From assembly GCA_026168455.1 (NCBI GenBank), contig CM047428.1:43012769-43076768 (forward strand): a DNA stretch of 64,000 nt. The letters are read 5' to 3'. Shown here one piece after another: positions 11,807 to 21,747 of this stretch. The DNA is from Theocolax elegans. Its lineage: Eukaryota; Arthropoda; Insecta; Hymenoptera; Cerocephalidae. The first letter of the stretch is position 1. The number at the start of each line of letters is the position of its first letter. Under the pieces are notes generated by a model. The model had not been told where the DNA came from. It did no database searches and was given only the letters and a program-made list of their open reading frames with translations. The translations under genes and the position numbers were made by a program.

Positions 11807-13251
11807 ATAGTATTAAATTATTATATTTTCACAAAACTTTGAGTCTTTTATAAATGGAAAACATAAATCATATTTCAAATAAGTTAAGAATTTTGCTTAA
11901 AAATAATTAAAATTTACATACCTAGTAAAAAACCGTTCCGGCATTGGTACTTTTACCTTATGTAATACAAAAAGTTGACCTATTTTGAGGCATTTTAAGG
12001 TATACTTCCAATATGGTGAAAATTGGAAAAAAGGAAAAAACTGTTGTTACAATTTGCATAACTCTGATACAAATTAATATTTTGAAATAAAATTTCTTGC
12101 AGATTATGGATTATATTTTTAGTATCAAAAAAAACATGAGCCATTTTAAAATTTATGTACACTTGTCGTGAAATCACCAATATCTATTTGATTAAGGGGA
12201 TAAGCCAGGGTTAAAACTGGAAAAACAATTCAATATTATTAACTAATAATTGTTTTCGTAACAAGTGAAAGCATTTCTTAATTTTTTAAACCTATTTACT
12301 TATTATTAACTTCTAATTTAATTTTTTTAGCCGATTTATATGTAGCATAACCCTAGCAAAAATGTAACATTTAAGGTTAAAAAAACTCTAATGTTGCCAT
12401 TAATTGGGCATTTATTGGGTATTTTATGATAATTGACCATTTTATGACTTAAAATTGTTACATTTATTGTCAGATTTCTACTAGGGTACTATTTTAATTA
12501 ATTATAAGAGACTCTATACCCTGAGTTTTTTCCATAATAGATAGGATATCCCAGGAACAATTTCATCGAATAGACTAATATTTTAACAGTAACTTTTCAA
12601 CATTTTTAATCCACTTAAATGAAATAGACTGTGTTATAATATAGTAAAAAAAAATTATACTTGTCAAATTATTCAGAAAAATTAAAAGATTGTTTAATAA
12701 ACAGCTAAATAATTAGTTTTTAATTACAATAATTAACATTAACATTTCGAATTTAATTACAAAATTTTGTTTCATTTAATTTGATTAAAATCATTATTAT
12801 TAAAATGTCAGTTTATTCGATGAAGTGGTTTCTAAGATATCCTTGGTATTAATTTCTTAAATAATAAATTATTTAAAATGCGTAAAGCAATTAAATAATG
12901 AAATAATAAGGCTTGACATTTCCTTATCGGCCATTTTTTAATCTCCCGATTTTCTTAATTTTGTCGCATATTAACGTGTTGAATAACAAATGAATCAACC
13001 AATATGCTTCCCCTCTCCGGGCGCTCCCTCCACGCACCGCTTTCGGTCTCTCTGCACCGCCCATCGCCGACTGGCGCGCTCTGATTGGCTCGAATTAATA
13101 ATGTTTAATTAACAATAACTTAATAAATAAGCTTGAAATCAAAATTTGTCAGATAGAAACGTTGCTTAGAATTTCGTGCTTTATATGTGTGCGAAATTAA
13201 CGGAATGAATTTCAGATCACCCTGTATATATATATGTATAATTTTAAATTT

Positions 13252-13629
13252 CGGGGTTTATGGCGACCATGACAAAGAGGGAAGATACGTACTTTAGTAC
13301 GAGGAAGAGAGACCTTCGGGTTATGACGCCAGGGCTCCATAACCCGCCCACCCCCAACCAGTGGTGGGAAGCAGACAGAATATCCAAATTTAACATGTCG
13401 GGCGTCATAAACCCCTATTGGGAAGTTTATATATATATATATATATATATATAAACTTACCAATAGGGGTTTGTGACACCCGACATAATAATTTTATATT
13501 TTCTGTCTCCTTTCACCCACTGGTTGGGGGTGGGCGAGTTATGGAGCCCTGGCATCATAACCCGAACCTCTCTCTTGCTCGTTCTAAAGTACGCTTTTTC
13601 CCTCTCTGTCATGGGCGTCATAAACCCCG
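13252..13629. mobile_element. Small palindromic MITE with a (TA)n centre
   Basis: The left arm 13252-13428 (starting CGGGGTTTATGGCG) is closely mirrored by the right arm 13454-13629 (ending CGCCCATGAC...AAACCCCG on the reverse strand). A TA repeat (13429-13453) sits at the centre. Divergence between arms is modest. No coding capacity is seen beyond chance frames. Confidence 0.8.
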
Positions 13630-14577
13630 ATATTTAAGTGTATACTTAAGTATCTTACAACAGCTCTATGTAGCTGTAAGAACTATAAGTTATGTACGAA
13701 GTACGTTTATCGTCGAAATCGGCACGTCTCTACAGCGCCATTCAAAGTCTCGAGATCGAGCAGCTATCAATGGAGGCTATAGCTCCGACATCCCCTTAAG
13801 GAACATAAGGGAAACGGGACACCAGGACCGACCGGAGACCGAATAAATTTTAAAACTATGAAGATATTTCACTACAAAAATTGACCGAGCGTCTAGCTGT
13901 GACATGTGTCCACTTGACTCTAGCTCTCTGTCACGAACACATTTTAACTCATACTTGCGTTGGGCTCTTTGAAATTTAGTAAGAATAATTATTTACAAAT
14001 TAAATATGAATGGTGCAAAACAAAAAACAATTTAAATCATTATAAATTGTTTAACATCTCTGTTTTATAATGTATTTATTTTTTTAAGTAAAGACTGTTG
14101 CTTTAAGCATGTTAAATGATATATTATTATTATTGTTAGACTACAGTTGATAGCTCTCTCTTCCAGGAGATCTATGTAATGATACACGTTCTGAGCGGTT
14201 CAGCTAGTATGTCCTTGTAATAAACAAGTCATTTTCGCCTTAAACGCATTATTGTTCCCTTAACTGTCTATGAATACATCTCTGCCAAACTTTTTCGCAA
14301 TAGTGTGGAAACTTCTTTGCAATTATGCAAGTTTTTTTGTGAGATTTGCAGTGCTTTGAAGGTGATTATTTCAAACTTCTAGGTACTGCAGTCTCTTTAT
14401 CAAACTCTGTTACTGCCGGAACACGCAATCAAAAGGCGCGATAGCGCCTGACGCAAGTATAGGCGCGAGAGCCATTATATACAGCTAATTAGCCCCCCAG
14501 ATTTTTACTTTTCTAACCGCTGCATTATTACATTATGTATTTGTGCTTTGACGACGCATTACGTTCCTTATTTATTA
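13630..14577. other. Unassigned AT-rich stretch upstream of the LTR element
   Basis: No gene or repeat is recognised. The part 13640-13850 is more GC-balanced, and 14400-14470 contains several GCG-rich steps. Coding frames are short and featureless. Confidence 0.5.
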
Positions 14578-14581
14578 ATCT

Positions 14582-15664
14582 TGTGACGTGGTATTCGCGT
14601 GCCCGGGTGATATTAATTAATTAATGTAATTAAATTAACCGTTGGGCCGCGTTGCCCAATACCGCGCACACAATTAATTTATTTATTCGCGAACTGCGGG
14701 CTGTCGCCAGGAACACGAGTTCGCTGGGACGATCGGTATGGAGGATTCGGGCAATCCTCCTTGCCTCGACACGATATAAATTAATATTAACGAATGTCGG
14801 CGGGAGCGGGGAGAAATAAAATAAACACACAATAAATTAAAATAAAAGATTAAAACATTTATTAATTTAATTTGACAAGATGGCCATCCAGGCCGTGTGC
14901 CGCGACAATACTCTTTCGCGCGGGCGGAAGTCCCGGGAAACCTGTCGGATCGAGATCCTCGCCTGCGACAGGTTTCGCTCCCAGGAACCGCTGTTCGAGT
15001 ACCGTTGTACTCGAACACACTCCCGTGGTACACACACACACAAGGGAGGGGGAGGGTCACGATAATAGTACACCACTTACTAGTGACGCTCCTCGGGGAT
15101 GGCCCAGCCGATCCTCGGCAACTGGTCGACCTCCTTGACAAGGGGACGACCGGTGGTTGAGGTGGTGAAGGCGGCCCTTGCCGCGGCGAGCGAGTCGCGA
15201 TCCGCGGTATCACTCGCGCACGACCCCGTCCTTGATACACACACTCACACAACACACACCAAAACGGTACGGGACACGCGTGTGTCCACCCGGGTCTCCG
15301 CACTTAGCTCTGCTCCGGAACAACCGTTCACAGAGCTCGATGCAGGAGGGGGGTGGGGCGCACTCTCGGCTTTCACGAGTCGTACGCGATCACGTCAAAA
15401 GAATAATCCGTCTTGGTCGACGGATCATTATACACTAATTAGGCGATCGCCCAATCTCCCGAAAAAGGGATGGGAGTGGGGAAACTCACACACTCTTTCG
15501 CGCTCCCATCCCTACGTATTGTCGCGCGCGTAATTGTACACTCGTAGAGAAGTAAACAAGTGTCGACGGTTGGCCTTGACATACGAAAGGCTCCGACGAC
15601 TTACAATTCGCGAATTTAAGTACTCTATTCGTCGTGAATAGATTGTGTGACGATTTCCGTCACA
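14582..15664 (-). repeat. 3' LTR (left copy) of the Gypsy element
   Basis: Begins TGTGACGTGG and ends TTCCGTCACA on the plus strand. It is the same length as the right copy, with about seven substitutions relative to it, for example at the CCCGGGTGAT/CCCGGATGAT site near the start. Several long frames on both strands inside it are side effects of its GC-rich middle and are not treated as genes. Confidence 0.95.
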
Positions 15665-15680
15665 AAGCCCCCCCCCTAGA
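15665..15680 (-). other. Polypurine tract of the Gypsy element
   Basis: On the minus strand the sequence CTAGGGGGGGGGCTT lies directly before the TGTGACGG start of the 3' LTR. This is the expected position and composition for the plus-strand primer of an LTR retroelement. Confidence 0.85.
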
Positions 15681-15882
15681 CTCCACTTCCCTCGGGAAGG
15701 CCGAGTCGAAAGAAAGGCACAATCTATCCACGACTGCGCGCTGTACGCTTCTCTTCTTTTCTTTAATTGGAGGCTGCTTCAATGATTCTTCGTGCTTCGT
15801 ATGATATTAACGTGGCATACAGTCACCAGGCCCAGCCTTCGCTGACTGTTCTCACGTACGCCGATACGTTTTCCCTACCGCT

Positions 15883-16038
15883 TTACATGGCAACCCGAGG
15901 TGGTACATATCTCTTCACATCGGATATGTGTACCTCGGCCCGTTTCCGACCAGACTCTTCTAGTCTCAGAACTACTGGAGATAGTACTTCTTTAACATCA
16001 AAGGGTCTGTCATACTTTGGTGCCAGTTTAGTAGACAT
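15883..16038 (-). pseudogene. Gypsy integrase C-terminal fragment
   Basis: Reading the minus strand from the ATG at 16038 gives KLAPKYDRPFDV, then SPVVLRLEESGRKRAEVH, then DVKRYVPP, and ends at TAA (15883-15885). This matches the well-known C-terminal integrase segment of Gypsy elements (a KLAPKYxGPF block followed by a VHxSxLKPY-like block). It lies only about 40 bases from the N-terminal integrase frame but in another reading frame. The DDE catalytic core that should separate them, normally well over 150 residues, is absent. About 200 bases of noncoding DNA (15681-15882) separate it from the polypurine tract. Confidence 0.8.
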
Positions 16039-16076
16039 GCCTTACGCACCTTAGGAAAGTGTACGGCCAATTTGAA

Positions 16077-16367
16077 TCATAAGCCTTGAGGACCTGCTTG
16101 AGACATCTTACAGTTCTGACATATCAGACACCGTGAGACAAATTGGTGGGTATCGTGGTAGATACCCGGCCAATAGTAATCTCTTGCAACGCGTTCGTAA
16201 GTTTTTTCAATCCCCATGTGACCCATAGCTGGGTGGAAATGAGAATCTACTAAAATTCGGTTCCTCTGCTCTAAGGGTAGCACAAGACGCCAGCCTTCTT
16301 CTCGTTCTGTTACAGAGTCCAAGAGTTTATCACTTGTAAAACGATATAGCATATCATCCTCAATTTT
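16077..16367 (-). pseudogene. Gypsy integrase N-terminal zinc-binding domain, truncated
   Basis: It is in the same frame as pol but separated from it by one TGA (16368-16370). The fragment contains the HHCC arrangement: His residues in SHFHPAMGHMG, and CLICQNCK about 30 residues later, with YYWPGI between. This is the integrase N-terminal domain, which helps multimerise integrase on LTR ends. The frame stops at TGA (16077-16079) right after the finger, where the catalytic core should begin. Together with 15883-16038 it shows an internal deletion of the integrase. Confidence 0.85.
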
Positions 16368-19003
16368 TCACTCCAGAAATCTTTGAGGGCATGAGCGTAC
16401 ATCGTTTAATCTAGCAATATACCATGGGTCTGTAATTACTTCGAACGAGGCAATCTCTTCTTCGTCGGGGTCTGGGTTGACGGCACGAGAAAGCGCATCC
16501 GGGACATAATGCAAGGCTCCTTTCTTATGCACTATTTCAAAGTCCCATTGCTGCATTTCAAGTATCCATCGTGCCAACCTACCCGACGGCTCCTGGAGAT
16601 TTTTGAGCCATATGAGAGCACTATGGTCGGTCACAGCCGTAAATCGATAGGCCTCAATGTATGGTCTCAATCTCTTAATAGCCCATCTGAGAGCCAAGCA
16701 TTCTTTTTCCGTTGTCATGTAATTACGTTCAGCGCGATTTAATAATCGGCTGACGTAGACAATCGGATGCTCGAAACCCTCGTCGTCCAGTTGCGTCAAC
16801 ACCGCACCTATTGCTAAGTCACTAGCGTCAATTCGGACGGTAAATGGCTTAGAAAAGTCTGGACGGGCTAGTACAGGCGCTTCAGCTAACGCAACTCTAA
16901 GCTGACGAAACGCCTCCTCCTGCTCATCGCCCCAATCCCAAGCCTGGTCTTTACGCAGCAACTTGGTAAGGGGAGCTTTAATGTCAGCTTCTCGATTAAT
17001 GAATCGAGAATACCAGCCTACCATCCCGAGAAAGGATCTCAGCTGTTTGACATTACGAGGAGTAGGGTAATTAAGGACTGGAGCGACTCGTTCCTCGTCA
17101 GGCCTCAAGCCGTCCGCGTCCAATTTGTACCCAAGGAACGTTACACTGGAACAACAAAACTCACACTTCTCTCGATTCACTTCGAGTCCAGCGTCATTCA
17201 ACGTCCTTAGTACGTATTCGAGCCATTTCAGATGGTCCTCAAAAGTTTCGGTAATGACGATCAAATCGTCTAAATAACCAAACACATGAGGTTCCACCTT
17301 AGGCCCGAAAATTGCATCTATAAGCCGTGCAAAGGTCATAGGAGCATTCATGAGGCCAAAAGGCATTCTCGTGAACTGCCACAGCCCCGACCCTGGTACA
17401 GCAAATGCAGTATAATGCCGGCTCGCCTCGGCCATTAATATTTGGAAGTACGCTTTCTTAAGATCAATTTTCGATATATACCTTGCATTATGCAGCTTAT
17501 CCAATATGGTATCTATATTAGGAATTGGATAAGAATCACGTTTTGTGACTGCATTAAGGTCTCGAAAATCGATACAGAAGCGATAACTTCCTTCGTCCTT
17601 GCGGACGATGACCGGAGCAGCTGACCAATCACTCGCACTCGGTTCAATAATGCCCTTGTCAAACATCTTTTTGACCTCACTCTGGGCAAATTCGAGGACC
17701 TTGGGAGACATACGTCTTGGCTTATGACGAACCGGTCTTGCACCAGGATCAACCTCTATGTGGTGCTCCGTTAACGTCGTAAAGCCGTGGACGTCTCCCG
17801 AGGGCAAGAGTAGGCTTTCAACTAACTCTTTGACTTGTTTCCGCTGGTCGTCCTGTATCTCAATTATACCAGCACATTCAGCGGAAATCCTCGAATCGAT
17901 GTCATGAGATGTATCCCTGACGAAGTGTCTCCAATCACTCTCGCCAATACGCCAAATAGCTTCGCCTAATTTGACTTCCATATTCCAATGTTGTAGAAAA
18001 TCCATACCGAGAATGATGGAATGCTCAATATTCTCTACAATTCTCAGTTGGATATTGCCATCAAGGCCTTCTACACAGAATAGGATGTCAATTAGGCCAA
18101 GGACTTTAAGAGCTGGTCCAGCCACACCTTTCACGATAACCTTGACAGGTCTCCATTTAAACTTGTACTGTTCGACAACATCTGATCGTACAAGAGAGAC
18201 CATGGCGCCAGGATCGAAAAGTGCTTTAAAGTCCTTTCCACCGAGTCGTACCAAAAAGAATAGCCGGTTATCCGATTGGATTCCAGCAATTATTTGATCG
18301 GTTTGACTATCGTCGTTAGGAGTCGATGCCGTGTGCGTCATTTTAGACGTACTTGGTACGGCATCTGCCCCCCCCTGAACTGTACTTCTCGGCAACGAGC
18401 TTGTACGGTTCATGTTATGCACACCATCGACAACTACCTTCTCCACCAAGGGCTCGTTGTTGAGGACAATTTCCTTCTCCACCAAGGGCTTCTTGTCCTC
18501 ATTACTAGGTGTGTCACAACGGGGTGACGATGAGCAACAACCAAGGTCGTTCACTCCGATGGTGCTAAGCGTCTGAGATAACGATCTCTTTACACCTTCT
18601 TCACCAATAAAATCTCTGCTATCAGAGTATATTTGCCTTTGGAGTTCCTTAGACCAATCTTTAGCTTCACGCTTTTGTTGGTCTAATAAGGTTCCTTGTT
18701 CTGTTTTACCTTGCAAAGCTCGGGTGGGATTGACAGGTTGTGTTCTAAGAACTTTTCCATCTGTCGAATCCCCAGAACGTTTAGGATCCTTACACTCAGA
18801 CTTACTTTCGACACCAACTTCGGTCTGAGAGGGAATTTGATCTCCGTTAAGGACTTTAGAGAAGTCAGCAAATGATTTGCTAGACTTCTTAAAGAGTTTA
18901 GAGGGTTCTCCAACCTTAAACTCTTGCCCTTGTAAACCATGCGGTTTACTTACTGCAGTGCAGGGCGCCCGGGGCAGCTCGGGTGCCCTGCGTTCAGGTT
19001 TCC
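16368..19003 (-). pseudogene. pol: Gypsy pol: protease, reverse transcriptase, RNase H (stop before integrase)
   Basis: The frame is open from the frameshift site at about 19004 down to TGA 16368-16370. Counting from the Leu codon at 18716, the protease has LFDPGA at about 166-171 and ILGMDF at 235-240. The RT spans about 330-510, with SKIDLKKAYFQ near 415 and the YLDD catalytic box at 481-484. RNase H spans about 620-740, with the acidic residue in VRIDASD (630), TEKECLALRWA (about 670) and VTDHSALIWL (about 696). The protease shows DPGA where DSGA or DTGA is usual. The long Ser-rich start may be a linker after nucleocapsid. RT and RNase H look intact, but the stop removes integrase from the polyprotein. 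No separate start codon is needed if it is made by -1 frameshifting from the upstream frame. Confidence 0.9.
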
Positions 19004-19560
19004 CACGTTTTGGAGGAACCTGACGCAGTTAGGACATGTTTGGAGTGTAACGCCACTAGTTCCACACAGCTGGCACTCCTTTGCTACCAATTCGGTAGAG
19101 CACTGCTCAGCGGAGTGCCCAATGTTTCCGCATCGGTAGCATGTTCGGCTCGGGCAATCCGACGACCTATGACCGACTTTTTGGCATGTGAAACACACGC
19201 CGACAAAATTGGTGCTCAAGCTCGTTGGATTTACTGCCGTCGCCTGTGGTTGCACATACCTCACCAGGTTTTGTGCCATTTGTGGGACAAAAGCATTTTG
19301 CTGGGGCAGTTGAGAATTCGTCAAAACACGTCTTTCTCTTTTGCCCGAGCTCTGTTTTTGTTGCCCAGGTGACTGTTGAGAAACAGGCACATACGATACG
19401 GATTTCGAATTGGGGGCACTCACTCCATTATTCGATTTGCCGTATCGTTTCTGAAAACTATTAGCGACGTTGGAAGTACCGTACACACCGGCTGCTTCGT
19501 ATTCGCTCGAAGAAGTTTGAATTTTGGCGAGTTTTTCGCACTTTTCTTGCTCTTCTTCTT
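18950..19560 (-). CDS. Gypsy nucleocapsid frame with two CCHC zinc knuckles
   Basis: The frame contains two retroviral-type knuckles: CFTCQKVGHRSSDC (about 19330 on the leader side of the stop) and CYRCGNIGHSAEQC. A third Cys-rich segment (CQLC, then CPNC) follows. The N-terminal part is Gln/Ser/Lys rich, which suits RNA binding. It overlaps the end of gag by about 140 bases and lies in the -1 frame relative to it. It ends at TAA 18950-18952. A canonical -1 slip site to pol lies 46 bases before its stop. The split from the gag body is unusual, because nucleocapsid normally continues the gag frame. Either a second -1 shift or a mutation in this copy explains it. Confidence 0.8.
18960..19004 (-). 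promoter_or_regulatory. -1 programmed ribosomal frameshift signal between nucleocapsid and pol
   Basis: On the minus strand the heptamer G GGA AAC (plus 18998-19004) is phased correctly for a -1 slip in the nucleocapsid frame. After a 6-nt spacer (18992-18997) comes GCAGGGC (18985-18991), which pairs perfectly with GCCCTGC (18960-18966). Inside this stem, CCCG (18980-18983) pairs with CGGG (18968-18971) after one A/C mismatch, leaving an 8-base loop. Pol is exactly in the -1 frame and is open through this point. All three parts of a classical signal are present. Confidence 0.85.
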
Positions 19561-21747
19561 AATAGTTTTCTTAGACGACTGTTTATCCGAATGAGAAGAC
19601 TCATCCTTACTCTTTTCGGTAACAGTCGCCACTTTACCCGAAACTCGTGCTGCACCACTCTGTTTCGGAAAAGCTTCTGGTACGAGCTTCTCGCGGTTAA
19701 CGTTGGAACTGGAAAATTTCGTGTCCCATGTTAAATGCTGCTCGTACTCTTTACCGTAGCTTGTCAAATCAGAGAAATTCCTGTTTTGTCGTACTGGTAT
19801 GTACCTACGGTAATCCGGCCTCATCTGCGAGTAGGCCATCTTCACCTGTTGTTCTAATGAGGGAGGGCATTTAAATTTATTCACGATCGCTCTGAAACAG
19901 TTCAAGAACGTCGTAGCCTTTTCTCCCTCATTTTGTGTTCTTGATCGAAGTTCCATGAGTAAATCTTCGTCATTTATTATACGGCCATACTCATTTAGGA
20001 ACTCGATCTCAAAATCACGCCAATCTCGAAGAGATGGCTGAACTGTTCTATACCAGAACAGTGCTGATTTTGAGAACACATTGGGCAGGGCACTGAACAT
20101 CCTGCGATCTGAGAACTCGTTGTCATTTCTGAAGTCATGCAAACGGTTCAGAAACTCTTCCGCGTCCTTTTTGGTCTCACCATCAAAGGACATGTTCCAG
20201 ATACGCAGCTCTCGTGCGCACCCTGTCCGATCGTGCGTTCGGTTATCGTCTTCACGATACCTTGGCCTGGCTTCGTAGGACTCTCTTTCCCGACGGTCAT
20301 CTCTATTATCCGTCCGGGAACTCCTACGCCTACTGGTAGAGGGATTCCTATTCTCTTGTCGGCCTTCAGCCGCCCTACGAGAATCGGATCTCCTACGAGC
20401 AGGTTCGCGATCAGACTGATACCCATCGGACGAATCCGTCTGAGTACTCTGATCGCAAGTGGCCACCGCACGATTCTCTCGAGGCGTTTCTCTACGTCTG
20501 TCCGACCTCTCTCTGTGACCTTGCTCCGGAATTTCCGGCTGCGCTCGGTCGTCGAGTTTACGGTTGGACTGACGTTTATGAGTACGTCTTTCCGTACAGT
20601 TTTCACGACGTTCATCGCTGCTTGAGGCTCTACTCACAGAACGATGGTGTCGTGAATTTCTGTTTGGAGTCGTGTACTCACGCCTCTCTCTTCTATCTTG
20701 TCCTTCACAAGTCTTAGAAGAGGTCTCACGACGTCTCTGTTCAAACCTCGGTTTTTCGTAAGATTGAACACTGACGTCATTAGGAAGGTCATATCCATTC
20801 CTATCATCAACAAATTGACGTTCGGTTGTATTAGCTTCAGGTTGCCTGTTGTCGTATTGTCTAGAGGTGCATCCTCGGGACGTACGACGGTCGGCTTCCG
20901 TCTGCGAACCCAAGTCAAAATGTTGTGTTGGCACTTCACTCTCTCTAGTGCCAAGATGTCCGCTGTTTCTCTGCTCTTCAATTGGGAGGTAATGTGCGGG
21001 TGCATAAAAACCTCCGAGTTGAGCAGTCGTCACGGTCGTAACCGTCGACGTAGTGGCTGTGCACGAGGTTGCAGCCACCGAAACAGGAACATAAGGGATT
21101 GCAGTCGTGGTCATGTTTGCTCCCAGTACCTCACCAAACCGTTTAGGTATAGCACCTGTTGGTGCCACCCTCGGGCTTTGTGCAGTACTCAATGGCGAGT
21201 TTCTGGACAGACCACTTGGTGACAGAGCTCCATCTTCTTCAGGGATAGGTGCTCTGTCACTAGCAACCCTTTCGCGATCCGACATTTCGGACTCGCAGGA
21301 AACTTCCGTTCCTGATGGGACCACACTCCCTTTCCTGGAACGAGGTTTCCTAATTTCCCACAGTTCCTGACATACTAGAGGTTTATGTGCAGGCTCTGCC
21401 CTTACATTCTCATCGTATTCAGGGAACCATGGTATTTCCAGATTAATGTCTACACATCTTATCCGGTGACGCAAAAGGCGTTCGCAGCACTCCGCCTCTT
21501 CGCCATTTGCGTTTAAACTCAGGTGCTCCAATTGGGCATACACTGCCTCAATCGGAAGCTTCTTCGTTTCCCGACGAATATCCCTAGCTATGCGTGATTC
21601 ACGCATAAGCTGGGCCATTCGGGCTTCATAGCTGCTGGCCATTAATTTTTTGACCACCAGCAACCGACGTGTTACGTCGGGAGAAGTACTCTCAACCGGG
21701 ATTTCAGATGAAATCCCTAGTGTTTCAAATACTTCGGAAGTATCCAA
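19420..21747 (-). CDS. gag: Gypsy gag (matrix/capsid region), Arg/Ser-rich middle
   Basis: The frame runs from a TTG at 21747 (an upstream TGA is close) or, more conventionally, from ATG at 21642-21640, to a stop at 19420. The middle (about residues 320-520) is very rich in Arg, Ser, Glu and Asp. A capsid-like retrotransposon gag segment follows, with MSFDGETKKDAEEFLNRL, SALFWYRTVQPSLRDW and FEIEFLNEYG, then LRSRTQNEGEKATTFLNCFR. This is the classic Gypsy gag core (a helix with a Trp-Tyr block, then a second helical domain). The C-terminus is Lys-rich and carries no zinc knuckle, because those lie in the overlapping -1 frame. The family role is the capsid shell that packages element RNA. Confidence 0.9.
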   Translation of the reverse strand: MDTSEVFETLGISSEIPVESTSPDVTRRLLVVKKLMASSYEARMAQLMRESRIARDIRRETKKLPIEAVYAQLEHLSLNANGEEAECCERLLRHRIRCVDINLEIPWFPEYDENVRAEPAHKPLVCQELWEIRKPRSRKGSVVPSGTEVSCESEMSDRERVASDRAPIPEEDGALSPSGLSRNSPLSTAQSPRVAPTGAIPKRFGEVLGANMTTTAIPYVPVSVAATSCTATTSTVTTVTTAQLGGFYAPAHYLPIEEQRNSGHLGTRESEVPTQHFDLGSQTEADRRTSRGCTSRQYDNRQPEANTTERQFVDDRNGYDLPNDVSVQSYEKPRFEQRRRETSSKTCEGQDRRERREYTTPNRNSRHHRSVSRASSSDERRENCTERRTHKRQSNRKLDDRAQPEIPEQGHRERSDRRRETPRENRAVATCDQSTQTDSSDGYQSDREPARRRSDSRRAAEGRQENRNPSTSRRRSSRTDNRDDRRERESYEARPRYREDDNRTHDRTGCARELRIWNMSFDGETKKDAEEFLNRLHDFRNDNEFSDRRMFSALPNVFSKSALFWYRTVQPSLRDWRDFEIEFLNEYGRIINDEDLLMELRSRTQNEGEKATTFLNCFRAIVNKFKCPPSLEQQVKMAYSQMRPDYRRYIPVRQNRNFSDLTSYGKEYEQHLTWDTKFSSSNVNREKLVPEAFPKQSGAARVSGKVATVTEKSKDESSHSDKQSSKKTIKKKSKKSAKNSPKFKLLRANTKQPVCTVLPTSLIVFRNDTANRIME

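Larger units (their letters stand above)
9883..12270. mobile_element. 2.4 kb insertion in the right arm of the palindrome, carrying a minisatellite
   Basis: The right arm is continuous with its left-arm partner up to about 9882 and resumes at about 12271. The intervening DNA has no counterpart in the left arm and so was inserted later. The junctions share only a short CAT. The insert has AT-rich ends and a tandem array (10078-11575). An AT-rich segment (11576-11777) follows, then a GC-rich end-like motif (11778-11805) and more AT-rich DNA (11821-12270). No protein-coding frame is convincing. Confidence 0.6.
7907..13224. mobile_element. Large palindromic (foldback) DNA element, 5.3 kb including two nested insertions
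   Basis: The element starts CAGGGTGTTCTGAAATTCAT and ends with the reverse complement of nearly the same sequence (CAGGGTGATCTG). The left arm 7907-8868 is the reverse complement of 12271-13224. The match continues across 9079-9235 against about 9720-9882 and weakly to a centre near 9475. Removing the SINE (8869-9078) and the insert (about 9883-12270) leaves a roughly 2.7 kb sequence that is palindromic over most of its length. The arms differ by scattered substitutions and small indels. No transposase frame is visible. TA-rich flanks would fit a Tc1/mariner-like mobiliser, but that is inference. Confidence 0.8.

Noticed and set aside
14683..15303. Frames of 60-206 codons on both strands inside the left LTR, repeated at 24518-25138 in the right LTR
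   Set aside because: They lie wholly within the LTR, overlap one another on both strands, show no domain, and follow from the GC-rich, stop-poor composition.
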